Below are positions 5,302 to 14,399 of a DNA stretch of 20,512 nt, piece by piece (position 1 is the first letter of the stretch; each line of letters begins with the position of its first letter). The notes beneath the pieces were generated by a model, which saw nothing but the letters and a program-made list of their open reading frames with translations, searched no databases and had not been told where the DNA came from. The stretch is from NCBI GenBank assembly GCA_015061765.1, contig SUVZ01000021.1:1-20512 (forward strand), given 5' to 3'. A program made the position numbers and the translations under genes. The stretch comes from Lentisphaerota bacterium. Its GTDB lineage: Bacteria; Verrucomicrobiota; Kiritimatiellia; RFP12; UBA1067.

Positions 5302-8007
5302 TCACTTTATCCGGATCAGCAGACCTCGCGGACACACCTTCAACGTCCCGTCGGCATCCGCACGGACTAGCCGATTGGACGGTTTGCCGTTCAGCATCAA
5401 AGTCCATTTTGAGAGATTCTTGCGCGTTGCGGCATCGGGAAGAACTATGGGGAGCGTCGTCATGTCAGAATCGGAATATCCGGTCACCTCCAACGTGCCG
5501 GTTTCCGCCAAAACGACATTACTGAACGAGCCCGCAGTCTTGGAGGCATCCACGATAATCCTGTCAACCACGTACGGATGCGCGAAATTGAGTTCGCCGC
5601 CGCCCGACACGCCGATTCCGCCGCAGGAGAATTTCAATCCGAGATCGCCTTCAAAGGAAAACTTCTCAATCTCCCATCCTTTCCCCTTTCTCTTCCCGCC
5701 TTCAAAGGCCGTGCCAGGTTCTTCGCTCAACCAATGGGCGCCATATGTATCATTGAATTTAAAATCACTCGCGACAAGAATGGCAGCGTCCCAATGTTTG
5801 CCGTCCGGGCTTGCATCAACCTGAATTGCTGTGGGATTATAACCATTGCCTTCAGGGTAATACTGAGCGATATCTACGCGCGCCGCAGGCTCCGCATCAT
5901 CAGGCACCCGAACAACAATAGGAACCCAGGTATTCTGATCATCAATTTTTATTCCAGTTTCGTTTGCTACATTATATTTAATCTGGCACAGAGAAGTTTT
6001 CGACGCCTCGCAATCAAATAAATTTCCTGCATTTGAGCCTACTATAAAAAGGTCACTTGCCCTTCCAAGCGCCACTTCACCCGCCTCCATAACATTATAA
6101 TCGCCATCAGGTGAAATTTGTGCAATAGGATCTTTTGGTTTGAATCCTGCAAGCAGGTTATTCCCTTCTGCATCGTAAATCGCAATCTCACCGATGAAGA
6201 GTCTGGCTTTGGGATCCCCCTCTTCGTATCCGCTTGTATCATACTTGTCCGGCGCTCCATAGGCGTTCTGGGTAATCCATATACGATACCACCGGTATTT
6301 CCTGTCGCCTGAATTTTCAACGTTCAGGACACCGCTCCTGACGGTCAATGGACCGGATATCTCATTTGTGCCGGTAAGAGTCCACGTGCCGCTACCCTCC
6401 TTGACCAAACTGAGAGGCTTGCCATTCCTTCCGTCCGAAATGCTCTTCGCTACATTGTCCGTACGATTACCGTCCAATGTAAATGTTGCATTCTCGCTCA
6501 TATCCGATGCGCGCACGTTGACAAGAGTGTATTTGGCGGAATCGGAGATGAACCGGCCTTTTGATCGAACTACGATAGGGCGCGTCGAGCATTTACCTTC
6601 TGTCTCGCCGGTATATTCCAACGTTCCCTCAGTCTTGGTCTTGCCATTACCGCCAAGAACTATCGCGTAATCGGCCTTGTGGGCGTCATCAAGTGTGGTT
6701 GTTGTATTTTCATTGTAGAGCGAATCGGCATATCCCAACGCGCACAGCGTTCCCGCCTCTGCTATTGAATCAAATCGCAAAGTGCCGTTTCGGACATCAA
6801 ACACACCTCCCATATGATTATTGTACTTAAATTTAAAATGCCACGTTCCTGTCCCCTCCTTTATCACGTAGTCCGTAAACGTACGCTTTCCATCCTCGTC
6901 CGTTGCCGCCTTCGCATAGCCATGGAAAACCATCTCCTGCACATTCGATCCCGTAAATGTCAACTTCCTCATGCGTGTAGGCGTACTATCCCATAGATTT
7001 TCAAAGGTAAGTCCACCCCATGCCCCTCCATCTATCGTCAATTCCGAACAATCTATACCTATTTTTTTTTCTACGGTTTCAGATTGCCCTTCAGCACCGA
7101 GATAGCGAAACACCGCACCATTTTCTTTGAAATTGAGAGCAGATCCGTATATATGCCCGGCACTGGCACCTCCCCTCACCTTCGATACGCTGAGAACGCC
7201 TTTGTAGAGATTGAAACTCCGGCCGTGCGCGTTGTTGGGATTGGTAAGCGTCCAATCACCTTTTACATAGACGGCAAGGTTATCTTTATAATTGTCGGAG
7301 GCAGCCAAAGTTCCGCCGAATACCGAATCGTCCGCTTCTTCCAAATAAAGGCTGACATTTGCCGTCGCCGCATTGGTAATCAGACCCTCGCCAGCGATCG
7401 TCATGAAACGGGTGGAGCAGGCCTTTGTGGAACTCTTTGGCATAAAAAATATCGTATCCTTCTCCATTTCCAGTCTGCGCAGGGAAAACTGGTTGATTCC
7501 ATTTGGAATAATAACTTCCGGATTCTGACAAAGCATAAGGGTTCCGTCTTCAATCTTGAGATTAAGGTCGTAATCGTGAGACCACGTTGTCGTGGATTTG
7601 TACTCTGTAACAATTCCGCATGCGGAGAGCTCCAGCACCCCTGCGCCGTCCTTTACAAGAGTGCCGGAATTGTCCGCACCTTCAAGATTGAACTCCGTGA
7701 CCGGAACAGGCAGCACAGCATGCCCTTCAAATGTTTCCGGAACTGTTATGGTGAGAACAGAATCTTTCCTCGGCACAACGCGGCTGAGCGTTATCAAGCG
7801 ATTCCATGAAGGAGACCCCGCCGTCACCTTTACGACCACCCCCTCCGGTATGACAAGAGCATCACCAGGTTGCGGAGCTGTAGAATTTTCGTAACTGGAG
7901 GCGCTTGTGAGATCCAACACGGCATCGGAGGTCTGGCGCAAAGTGCACTCCGCACCATACGCCGCTATGCATAATGTCGCAGACAACATGGACAGGATCA
8001 TTCTCAT
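5302..8007 (-). CDS. Large secreted PATR (autotransporter-associated beta-strand repeat) surface protein
   Basis: A 901-residue exported protein with a signal peptide (residues 1 to about 19, ending in AYGA). It carries passenger-associated repeats of the type LVKxGxGTWxLxGxNxxxGxLxVxxGxL: clear copies at 534-565 and 382-412 and a degenerate one at 117-130, in a region predicted to be beta-helical. Residues about 569-750 (YRWYRIWI, FIGEIAIYDAEG, WVPIVVRVPDD, VDASPDGKHWDAA) resemble the discoidin/F5-8C-like carbohydrate-binding modules that often follow such repeats in PVC bacteria. No autotransporter barrel, sorting signal or C-terminal membrane helix is visible; the protein ends with GTLKVCPRGLLIRIK. 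AAGGAG lies 7 bases before the ATG. A role in glycan binding or surface display is plausible. The coding sequence is more AT-rich in its middle than the flanking genes. Confidence 0.82.
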   Translation of the reverse strand: MRMILSMLSATLCIAAYGAECTLRQTSDAVLDLTSASSYENSTAPQPGDALVIPEGVVVKVTAGSPSWNRLITLSRVVPRKDSVLTITVPETFEGHAVLPVPVTEFNLEGADNSGTLVKDGAGVLELSACGIVTEYKSTTTWSHDYDLNLKIEDGTLMLCQNPEVIIPNGINQFSLRRLEMEKDTIFFMPKSSTKACSTRFMTIAGEGLITNAATANVSLYLEEADDSVFGGTLAASDNYKDNLAVYVKGDWTLTNPNNAHGRSFNLYKGVLSVSKVRGGASAGHIYGSALNFKENGAVFRYLGAEGQSETVEKKIGIDCSELTIDGGAWGGLTFENLWDSTPTRMRKLTFTGSNVQEMVFHGYAKAATDEDGKRTFTDYVIKEGTGTWHFKFKYNNHMGGVFDVRNGTLRFDSIAEAGTLCALGYADSLYNENTTTTLDDAHKADYAIVLGGNGKTKTEGTLEYTGETEGKCSTRPIVVRSKGRFISDSAKYTLVNVRASDMSENATFTLDGNRTDNVAKSISDGRNGKPLSLVKEGSGTWTLTGTNEISGPLTVRSGVLNVENSGDRKYRWYRIWITQNAYGAPDKYDTSGYEEGDPKARLFIGEIAIYDAEGNNLLAGFKPKDPIAQISPDGDYNVMEAGEVALGRASDLFIVGSNAGNLFDCEASKTSLCQIKYNVANETGIKIDDQNTWVPIVVRVPDDAEPAARVDIAQYYPEGNGYNPTAIQVDASPDGKHWDAAILVASDFKFNDTYGAHWLSEEPGTAFEGGKRKGKGWEIEKFSFEGDLGLKFSCGGIGVSGGGELNFAHPYVVDRIIVDASKTAGSFSNVVLAETGTLEVTGYSDSDMTTLPIVLPDAATRKNLSKWTLMLNGKPSNRLVRADADGTLKVCPRGLLIRIK

Positions 8008-8049
8008 TTTTAGTCTCCTTTTTTGTGTTACCTTTGAAATCGCTGTTGA

Positions 8050-9447
8050 CTACCGCAGGAATATCTCGATTACCGGCACCGACACATTCGGCTTTTGCAT
8101 AGGCAGGGTCAATCCGCCAACGGGCTTGAGATCTCCCTGTTGTCCATGGCGGACCACGGGATTGCGAACGGCAATCTCGGAACCGTCGTGCAGGAACTGC
8201 GCGTACTTGACCTTGCCGTAGAAGTCGAGAGGCAGAAAGCCCATCGGATAGTTCACAAGGTGCAGATAGAGCGTTTCCTGCTTGGGATTGTACGTGAGCA
8301 CGGTCCCGCTCGGTGCGGCAAAATCTTCGGGAGCTCTTGTGCATCCGTAGATCGACCTTGAATTGAAATGCATCCATCTGGCGAATCCCTCAAGGCGTTC
8401 CATGGCGCGCCAATCGAACTCGCCGCGCGCCGTCGGACCCACATTGAGTATCAGATTTCCGCCCTTTGAAACCGTATCGGCAAGGAGTTCGATCAACTGC
8501 GGAAGACTTTTCCATGTGTTCTCGTCGCGATGATATCCCCAGCTCCCTGAAAACGTCTGGCACGTCTCCCAGGGAACCTCCTTCCCGCGCACAGTCGGCC
8601 AGGCCGCAGGCTTGCACTGTTCCGGCGTCACGAAATCCCAGCCGTCCTCGGTTTCCATCAGGTCGAGTCTGCTGTCCACAAGACACTGAGGCTGGCGTTT
8701 CCGCGTCAGTTTCAGCAGTTCCACGGCGTTCCAATCCCGCCAGGTCTTCCCGAATTCCCCCTTTGGCGTATAGTCGTACCAGATTATGTCAATACGCCCA
8801 TAGCCTGTAAGCAGCTCCAACACCTGATCAAACATATATTTGCGGTACCGGTCCATGTTGCGGTTTTCGTTCAACTTGGCGACAGCAGCCTTCTTGTCAC
8901 CTTCGATCTTTCCGAAAAGGGGATGCGGATGATCCACAGTATAATCCGGGTGATGCCAGTCCATGATGGAGAAGTAGAACCCAACCTTAAGCCCTTCCGC
9001 CCGGAACGCATCCACAAACTCGCGCACGACGTCACGTCCGAACTCGGTATTCGTGATCTTGTAGTCGGTGGTTTTAGTATCCCACATGCAGAAGCCTTCA
9101 TGATGCTTCGTGGTGAGGACAGCATATTTCATTCCGGCGGCCTTTGCCGTCCTGGCCCATTTCCTAGCATCATAGAGATCGGGATTGAATCGCGGCATAT
9201 ATTTCCTGCCGTATGTCTCCGTATCGATCTTCTCTATGCTCTGCACCCATTCGTGACGACCAGGCACCGCATAGAGCCCAAAATGAATGAACATCCCGAA
9301 TCTGTCATGCCGCCACCACGCCATGCGTTCGGCGCGTTGAGTTTCCGTTTCGTCGAATATGCGACTGGGCGGCTTCGGAGTATCAGCCCACAGTGCGGTA
9401 ATGAAACCTGCTGTCACGATTGACGTTAATATAAACTTTCCTTTCAT
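8050..9447 (-). CDS. GH29 alpha-L-fucosidase, exported
   Basis: This retaining enzyme releases terminal alpha-L-fucose from glycans. It has 465 residues with a signal peptide (1 to about 21, ending ITALWA). Family landmarks are the N-terminal WWRHDRFGMFIHFGLYAVPG (44-63), the substrate-binding TTKHHEGFCMWDT (112-124), DIIWYD (220-225) whose Asp225 matches the GH29 nucleophile, and GGNLILNVGPTARGEF (329-344). The domain is the usual (beta/alpha)8 barrel followed by a short beta region ending near IEIFLR. Length is typical. AAGGAG lies 4 bases upstream of the ATG. The acid/base residue cannot be fixed by eye because it varies among subfamilies. Fucosylated substrates include host mucin-type glycans, algal fucans and plant xyloglucan; the window does not decide among them. 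Confidence 0.95.
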   Translation of the reverse strand: MKGKFILTSIVTAGFITALWADTPKPPSRIFDETETQRAERMAWWRHDRFGMFIHFGLYAVPGRHEWVQSIEKIDTETYGRKYMPRFNPDLYDARKWARTAKAAGMKYAVLTTKHHEGFCMWDTKTTDYKITNTEFGRDVVREFVDAFRAEGLKVGFYFSIMDWHHPDYTVDHPHPLFGKIEGDKKAAVAKLNENRNMDRYRKYMFDQVLELLTGYGRIDIIWYDYTPKGEFGKTWRDWNAVELLKLTRKRQPQCLVDSRLDLMETEDGWDFVTPEQCKPAAWPTVRGKEVPWETCQTFSGSWGYHRDENTWKSLPQLIELLADTVSKGGNLILNVGPTARGEFDWRAMERLEGFARWMHFNSRSIYGCTRAPEDFAAPSGTVLTYNPKQETLYLHLVNYPMGFLPLDFYGKVKYAQFLHDGSEIAVRNPVVRHGQQGDLKPVGGLTLPMQKPNVSVPVIEIFLR

Positions 9448-9472
9448 GAGGCTCCTTTCATGGTTTGAACAA

Positions 9473-10717
9473 TCATCGCGCCGCCGGTTCCCTCTCCCGG
9501 ATGTAGTAGCGGTAACGCGAAATCAATATGAGCGCCAACGCGGCGGCATAGAATAGCGGGAATGTCGCAAGACCGTCCCGCAATGATGAATGCTGCCTGA
9601 TCCAGCCCAGCATTACGGGGGCGAAGGAACCGAATATGTACGAAATCCCGAGCATGAATCCCAGTGCGGACGCATGGTACCTCGGCTTTATCACGTCGAA
9701 GAACGCGACGTTGAGATTGGAATCCAGCATGCCCCGGAAAAAGCCGCAGCAGGCAAGAGCCATACAGCACCCGGCAAGCGACGTTGATTTAGCGACGAAA
9801 AACCATGCGATTCCGCACCCTGTCACACCGGCCGCAAGAATCTCAAGCCGGGCGCCGTTCCTGCGGAGCGCCAGCGAGTCGCCCAGTCGCCCGCCGAACA
9901 TCACACCGAGTATCGCGCCGATGTACATCCACAGAACCGCATGAAGCACCACATCCCGCATGGTCAGATCGGGGAACACATCGCGAATGAACGAAGGCGT
10001 CCAGATCGTGAAGCCGATCGTGACACCGTTTAGTATCACAAGATACGCACCGTACAGGAGCGCGGAGCGCTTGGACGCCACGGCGGAGAGCGCCTCCTTC
10101 AGCGATGCCCTGTCGGTTCCGGATGACACGCTTTTTGTGTTCTCCATAAAGAGCGACATGACAAGCACCCAGACAAGCGCAAGACCGCCCACGACAATGA
10201 ACGCCGTCCGCCACCCGTCCGCCGACATTCCGGCGAGATGACCTGAACCTATCGCGCACACTACAATCCCGATATATACGGCGGACTGCATGATCGAAAG
10301 CGCGGTCGCACGCGTATTCTCCCCGTGCAGCTGCATCATCAGCGACATGCCGTGAGGAAATACGAGAGGCTGTCCGAGTCCGTTGAGAATGCCGTACGAG
10401 ACGACAAGCGCACCCACACAGCCGGCGAAACCGGAAATGAAGCCGCCGACGCCGAACAGCAGCACACCCGACACCAGCACCCACTTCCTCGAAATGAGGT
10501 CGCTCAAAAAGCCTGCGCAAAGCACGGTAGCCCCGTACACAAACGTAAACACCGTTCCCACAAAGCCGATCTCCACGGATGAAACGTTGAGCGATTCGGT
10601 TATCAGCGGAATCGTGGCACCATATATCTGACGCACCCCCTGCTGAAAGAACACGGCACCCCATACTATCGCCAGAGCGATCCATTTGTAGCAGTTGGCA
10701 GAGGCTGTTTTCTTCAT
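9473..10717 (-). CDS. Major facilitator superfamily transporter, probable sugar or uronate importer
   Basis: An inner-membrane carrier of 414 residues with about twelve hydrophobic segments. The loop after TM2 has the MFS signature GFLSDLISRKWVL (69-81), its half-repeat appears as GGRLGDSLALRR (275-286), and the central cytoplasmic loop covers about 191-218. The ATG at 10715-10717 is preferred; a TTG three codons upstream lies directly after the stop of the preceding gene. No strong ribosome site is present, so translation may be coupled to the upstream gene, whose stop is 9 bases away. Between a DUF4091 gene and a fucosidase gene, the likely job is uptake of released mono- or small oligosaccharides. 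The general look recalls the anion:cation symporter group (hexuronate-type permeases), but the substrate cannot be read from the sequence. Confidence 0.85.
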   Translation of the reverse strand: MKKTASANCYKWIALAIVWGAVFFQQGVRQIYGATIPLITESLNVSSVEIGFVGTVFTFVYGATVLCAGFLSDLISRKWVLVSGVLLFGVGGFISGFAGCVGALVVSYGILNGLGQPLVFPHGMSLMMQLHGENTRATALSIMQSAVYIGIVVCAIGSGHLAGMSADGWRTAFIVVGGLALVWVLVMSLFMENTKSVSSGTDRASLKEALSAVASKRSALLYGAYLVILNGVTIGFTIWTPSFIRDVFPDLTMRDVVLHAVLWMYIGAILGVMFGGRLGDSLALRRNGARLEILAAGVTGCGIAWFFVAKSTSLAGCCMALACCGFFRGMLDSNLNVAFFDVIKPRYHASALGFMLGISYIFGSFAPVMLGWIRQHSSLRDGLATFPLFYAAALALILISRYRYYIREREPAAR

Positions 10718-10726
10718 GGCGTGCAA

Positions 10727-12892
10727 TTACTTTCTTTTCTCTATCATGTTTCCGAGGGCAGTGCGCACCTTGCGCAAAGCAGCCGGATCGCGGGTGAACT
10801 TGGTAAGTTCGGGAACAAGATTTTTGACACGGTCATCGGCGGCTTTGCGTCCGTATCCGGCCTCGGCCATCTTCATCCATTCGTAATCCTCCACGCCGTC
10901 GCGAATCTGCGCAAATCTGATCGACGGAAGCACCCTGTCCTTGGCTGGATAGAGGAATGTGCCATCTCCGGGCGTGGGTATGATGTACGTGTTTTTGGTG
11001 CACCAGTCAGGATAGTAGGTGTCCACACAGTCAAACGTGGGCTGTGTCGCCTCATTCCACTTGTTCACGTGCCAGAACAGGAATCCGTCCGCTCCGAAAT
11101 GATAGGTCATCGCGCCAAGGATCAGACGCCCCTCAATGAGAGGGTATTCATAGGAGGACATGTTCGCATAAGGGAAGCGCGGCCCGCAACATGTGTACCA
11201 CCACACCTTCATGCCCTTCGACCTGAGCATCTTGTTGATCGGCTCCGTCCAGCGGTATGTGCACGGACAGTACCAGTCGCACGACACCAGAGACGGAAGA
11301 TTCGTGTTCCCCATCTGCATGTCGGCATACTGCTTTGCTGTGGTCATCACCGGAAGATCCGGGAAATCGGTCTTCAATCTCTTCCAGAACTTCTCGATTC
11401 CCTCATAATACTCGCTCTTGCGCTCGTCGAAGCCGTACACGTACGCATAACGCATCAGGTCCCGTTTGCGCAGTTCCGCGACATACGGACGCAGACGCGC
11501 CGTGAACTTCGAATAGAACGACTCGTTGAAAATCTCCTCGGGCTTGGCGGTGAGCGTCCACTTCGCCTTGCTCCCTTTCTTCGGCTCCGGTACAATGTTG
11601 AGAATGTTGAAACGGTTCATGCCGCGGCTTCTGGCATGTTCAAGATCCTCAATCTCCGGAAGCGAAGTGCGGGTGATGTCATCAGGATTCAGGCGATGGT
11701 CCAGCATTACGTCTATCGCCTTGCGCTTCATCTTGCGCCAGTTCTCGGGATAGCGAGCCCGCAGAAATCCGTCCATCAGAGTAAACGCCGTCTCCAGTCC
11801 GAACGTTTTCGGCAGCTCGAAATTACGCACACGTATGCTCACGGGGACAGACCCCGCCACCTTGCCGCCCTCAAGAACGTCTATCTTTCCCGAATACACT
11901 CCGGGCGCGGCGTCACGGGCGGCGGTGAACGTAACCCAAAGCCCCTGGGTTGAACCTTTGCGGACACGGAAAGGCGCGGCAGGCAGCAGCGGATCCGGGA
12001 ACCACGTCTCGGAAGGGTCCGGTCCTAATGGATGCTTTATGTATCCGGGCGAACGCGCAAGATATGCCTGCCGCTCCCATTTGACATTGCCGCGGAACGC
12101 CACGCCGGCGGCATTCCGAAGTTCTCCGACGGACAGCGAACCCGCCTTCCACTCCACATCGTCCGCCGTGCTCACAAGCACCTGGGCGCTCTCGGCCTCT
12201 CCTTTTGCAAGCTCCAATTCTATCGTCCTGCCGCTCGTGACCGTAGCGGGGAATGCATACGGAGATATGCGGAGCATGGAATCAGCCGTCCACACCTCGA
12301 CCTTGCCTGAGGCGACGGGCGACGGCTTGGAGTTCACACCGCCGTCTGGCATTGTAAAGCAGATCGGGATGAGCCTGCTACCGTCAAGCACGTCGGCTGA
12401 GATTACGTTCTCTTCGGCAAACGGACGCATCGTGCGATTGGCTACAGACACGGAGAACACCTCGCCTGTGCCCCTCCTCCGCTCAAGGAACCCGTCGCGG
12501 AAAAACGCCTTGCCCTTCCCCTTGCGGCAAAGATATGTCAACCTGATTCTCCTGACAGGTTTTTTCGGGACATAAACAGCCGTCGCCTTTTCCCAGCCAT
12601 GCGTACCCTGGCGGAATTCCGCGCTCTTGCCGAACATGAGGGGCTTGTTTCCGTACCAGATATCGGCTTTCATGCAGTAGTCTTCGCATTTGACACCCTC
12701 CGCCCGGCTCCATGCGCCAAACACGATCGGCGTGCAGTCCGGCTTATCGTACACGACATCGCAGAAAATCCCCGGCCCGGTCTCACGGGAAACCTGTGGT
12801 TTCTCGGCGCAGACGCAAAACACCCCCGATGCCGCAAATGCGGCAAGCAGGAATCTCGCATAGCGGCGCGTCGCCATTACCTTTTTGTTCAT
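10727..12892 (-). CDS. DUF4091 / GH123-like glycoside hydrolase, exported
   Basis: A 721-residue protein with a signal peptide (hydrophobic stretch 13-27). N-terminal beta-type regions (about 30-200 and 215-355, the latter ending VSIRVRNFELPKT) precede a barrel-like domain (about 360-620) and a C-terminal DUF4091 segment with PSIRFAQIRDGVEDYEWM (656-673). The motif YVYGFDE places adjacent Asp489-Glu490 where GH123 beta-N-acetylgalactosaminidases have their catalytic Asp-Glu pair for substrate-assisted catalysis. Trp-rich stretches (VSCDWYC, WWYTCCGPRFP, FLFWHVNKW) look like a sugar-binding cleft. The start is supported by AAGGAG 6 bases upstream. A hexosaminidase acting on GalNAc-type residues is the best guess, but DUF4091 proteins are diverse and mostly uncharacterised. 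Confidence 0.8.
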   Translation of the reverse strand: MNKKVMATRRYARFLLAAFAASGVFCVCAEKPQVSRETGPGIFCDVVYDKPDCTPIVFGAWSRAEGVKCEDYCMKADIWYGNKPLMFGKSAEFRQGTHGWEKATAVYVPKKPVRRIRLTYLCRKGKGKAFFRDGFLERRRGTGEVFSVSVANRTMRPFAEENVISADVLDGSRLIPICFTMPDGGVNSKPSPVASGKVEVWTADSMLRISPYAFPATVTSGRTIELELAKGEAESAQVLVSTADDVEWKAGSLSVGELRNAAGVAFRGNVKWERQAYLARSPGYIKHPLGPDPSETWFPDPLLPAAPFRVRKGSTQGLWVTFTAARDAAPGVYSGKIDVLEGGKVAGSVPVSIRVRNFELPKTFGLETAFTLMDGFLRARYPENWRKMKRKAIDVMLDHRLNPDDITRTSLPEIEDLEHARSRGMNRFNILNIVPEPKKGSKAKWTLTAKPEEIFNESFYSKFTARLRPYVAELRKRDLMRYAYVYGFDERKSEYYEGIEKFWKRLKTDFPDLPVMTTAKQYADMQMGNTNLPSLVSCDWYCPCTYRWTEPINKMLRSKGMKVWWYTCCGPRFPYANMSSYEYPLIEGRLILGAMTYHFGADGFLFWHVNKWNEATQPTFDCVDTYYPDWCTKNTYIIPTPGDGTFLYPAKDRVLPSIRFAQIRDGVEDYEWMKMAEAGYGRKAADDRVKNLVPELTKFTRDPAALRKVRTALGNMIEKRK

Positions 12893-12930
12893 TTAATACT
12901 CCTTTTCATAAAACCATCTGTTGCCGTGAT

Positions 12931-14364
12931 TTACCGCCGATCAGAGCACGCATCTCCGCTGCGGCAGGGTTCCACATTTACCTCAAATGGTCCCAACGGC
13001 AGTCCTGAATCCTCGGAATAGAGCGATCCGATCCATGGCTTGCTGTAGAGATATCGCAGACGCTTCGGCGTTTTTACCTTGTCGCTTGCCACAATCAATT
13101 CCCGTCCTTCGTACATCTTGCCTTTTCGCCCTTTTTCAATGAGGGTGTTTGCCACATATGCGGGATGAAACTCTCCGTCGTCGCCAGCGATTTCAAATCC
13201 GCCAGGGGCGGTATTGTCTGGCACATAGCCATACCAGGATGTAGCATCTTTGAAATCCAGCACAAAACGCCCCTTTTCATCAACCCTAAACGACTTCAGC
13301 ACGGGAGAATCGGCAATCACATCGTCGAAACCATAGACATCCTTCAATGCATGGAGGACTAGCCGGCGCGCGACGGGTTCCTTGTCGTTAGGATGGATGT
13401 CATGCGGGTTTCCAAGGTCACAGGTGACCACCATTCCGGCATTCCTCTCCTCGGCGGCAAATCGCGCCTGTGCGAGTTGCAGGTCATACCAGCTCCGTTT
13501 GAACGGGGCAAGCTGCACAAAGTACATTTTCAGGTCAGGATTGCGGAACGCCTTTGCCCAACTGTCGTACAGAGAATGCATCTTTTTCGCGTAACCTGCG
13601 CCGTCTTTTCTGTTTGCACAGCCCTGATACCATATGAACCCTCGGCAAGCCATTGGAGCGAACGCCGCAACCATGCCATTCCACATTCCACCGTCAGGCG
13701 CAATCCATGGTTCAATGCGCGAACCGCCCCAACTTACATCCACAAGCCCGACCGGAACGTCAATGGCATCATGCAATGCAAGGGCGTAGTAGAATCCGAC
13801 CGCGGAGACCAGCCCTTTCGTCCATAGAGAAACCGGTACGCGTGCACCTTGATCACTGAATGTCTTGGCGGAGAAATCGCGCCAGACTATGTTCTGCCGC
13901 AGGTTTGGAGTTTTCATGCTGCAATGCGGCGATGTGTAGAAACGGATGGCGCTGCGACGGGCAAGCGCTGTCATTGTCCGTCCCCAGCCGTCACGGTAGC
14001 GGGAGTTTCCGCTGAGGATAGGGGTCTCCATATTGCTCTGTCCTGAGGCGAACCAAACCTCGCCGACAAGAACATTCGATATCTTTCGCTCGCCTACGAC
14101 AAGAACACGCGGCTCCCAGCTCGCTTCCATCGGATCAAGGCAGACGCTCCAGCATCCGTTTGTGTCGGCGGAGCAGCGCTTGGTCTGGCCTGCAAACGAA
14201 ACGGTCACAACCTCTCCCGGCTGAGCCGTCCCCCATACCGGCACGCGCATTCCGCGCTGCAGCACCATGTTGTCGGCAAAAGGCGAAGCCGGCAGCACTG
14301 CGGCATCGGAAGCAATCGAAAAAAGCGATGCCGTGAAAATCAAATGTCGTGACAGTTTCTTCAT
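12931..14364 (-). CDS. Sialate O-acetylesterase-like SGNH carbohydrate esterase
   Basis: Proteins of this family remove O-acetyl groups from sugars, classically from sialic acids but often from plant or other glycans. The 477-residue form starts at the ATG at 14362-14364, giving a signal peptide (MKKLSRHLIFTASLFSIAS, cleaved near DAA). A beta-sandwich follows (FADNMVLQRGMRVPVWGTAQPGE is typical), then GEVWFASGQSNME with nucleophile Ser110, the GGSRIEPW block (213-220), WYQGCAN (245-251), and DIHPND with Asp322/His324. The usual Glu in WYQGEAN is Cys here. Neither this ATG nor one ten codons upstream (14392-14394) has a strong ribosome site; the upstream one lies only 5 bases past the preceding stop. 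The enzyme is likely exported and acts before the glycosidases encoded nearby. Confidence 0.9.
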   Translation of the reverse strand: MKKLSRHLIFTASLFSIASDAAVLPASPFADNMVLQRGMRVPVWGTAQPGEVVTVSFAGQTKRCSADTNGCWSVCLDPMEASWEPRVLVVGERKISNVLVGEVWFASGQSNMETPILSGNSRYRDGWGRTMTALARRSAIRFYTSPHCSMKTPNLRQNIVWRDFSAKTFSDQGARVPVSLWTKGLVSAVGFYYALALHDAIDVPVGLVDVSWGGSRIEPWIAPDGGMWNGMVAAFAPMACRGFIWYQGCANRKDGAGYAKKMHSLYDSWAKAFRNPDLKMYFVQLAPFKRSWYDLQLAQARFAAEERNAGMVVTCDLGNPHDIHPNDKEPVARRLVLHALKDVYGFDDVIADSPVLKSFRVDEKGRFVLDFKDATSWYGYVPDNTAPGGFEIAGDDGEFHPAYVANTLIEKGRKGKMYEGRELIVASDKVKTPKRLRYLYSKPWIGSLYSEDSGLPLGPFEVNVEPCRSGDACSDRR

Positions 14365-14399
14365 AATCAAACCAGATCTTGAACCGCTTGGCATTCAGA

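Noticed and set aside
10718..10726. TTG start three codons upstream for the MFS transporter
   Set aside because: An ATG is available just downstream and the extra residues add nothing to the first helix; it cannot be fully excluded because neither start has a strong ribosome site.
10721..11953. Plus-strand open frame (410 codons) opposite the DUF4091 gene
   Set aside because: Antisense shadow without domain evidence; the minus-strand DUF4091 reading explains the region.
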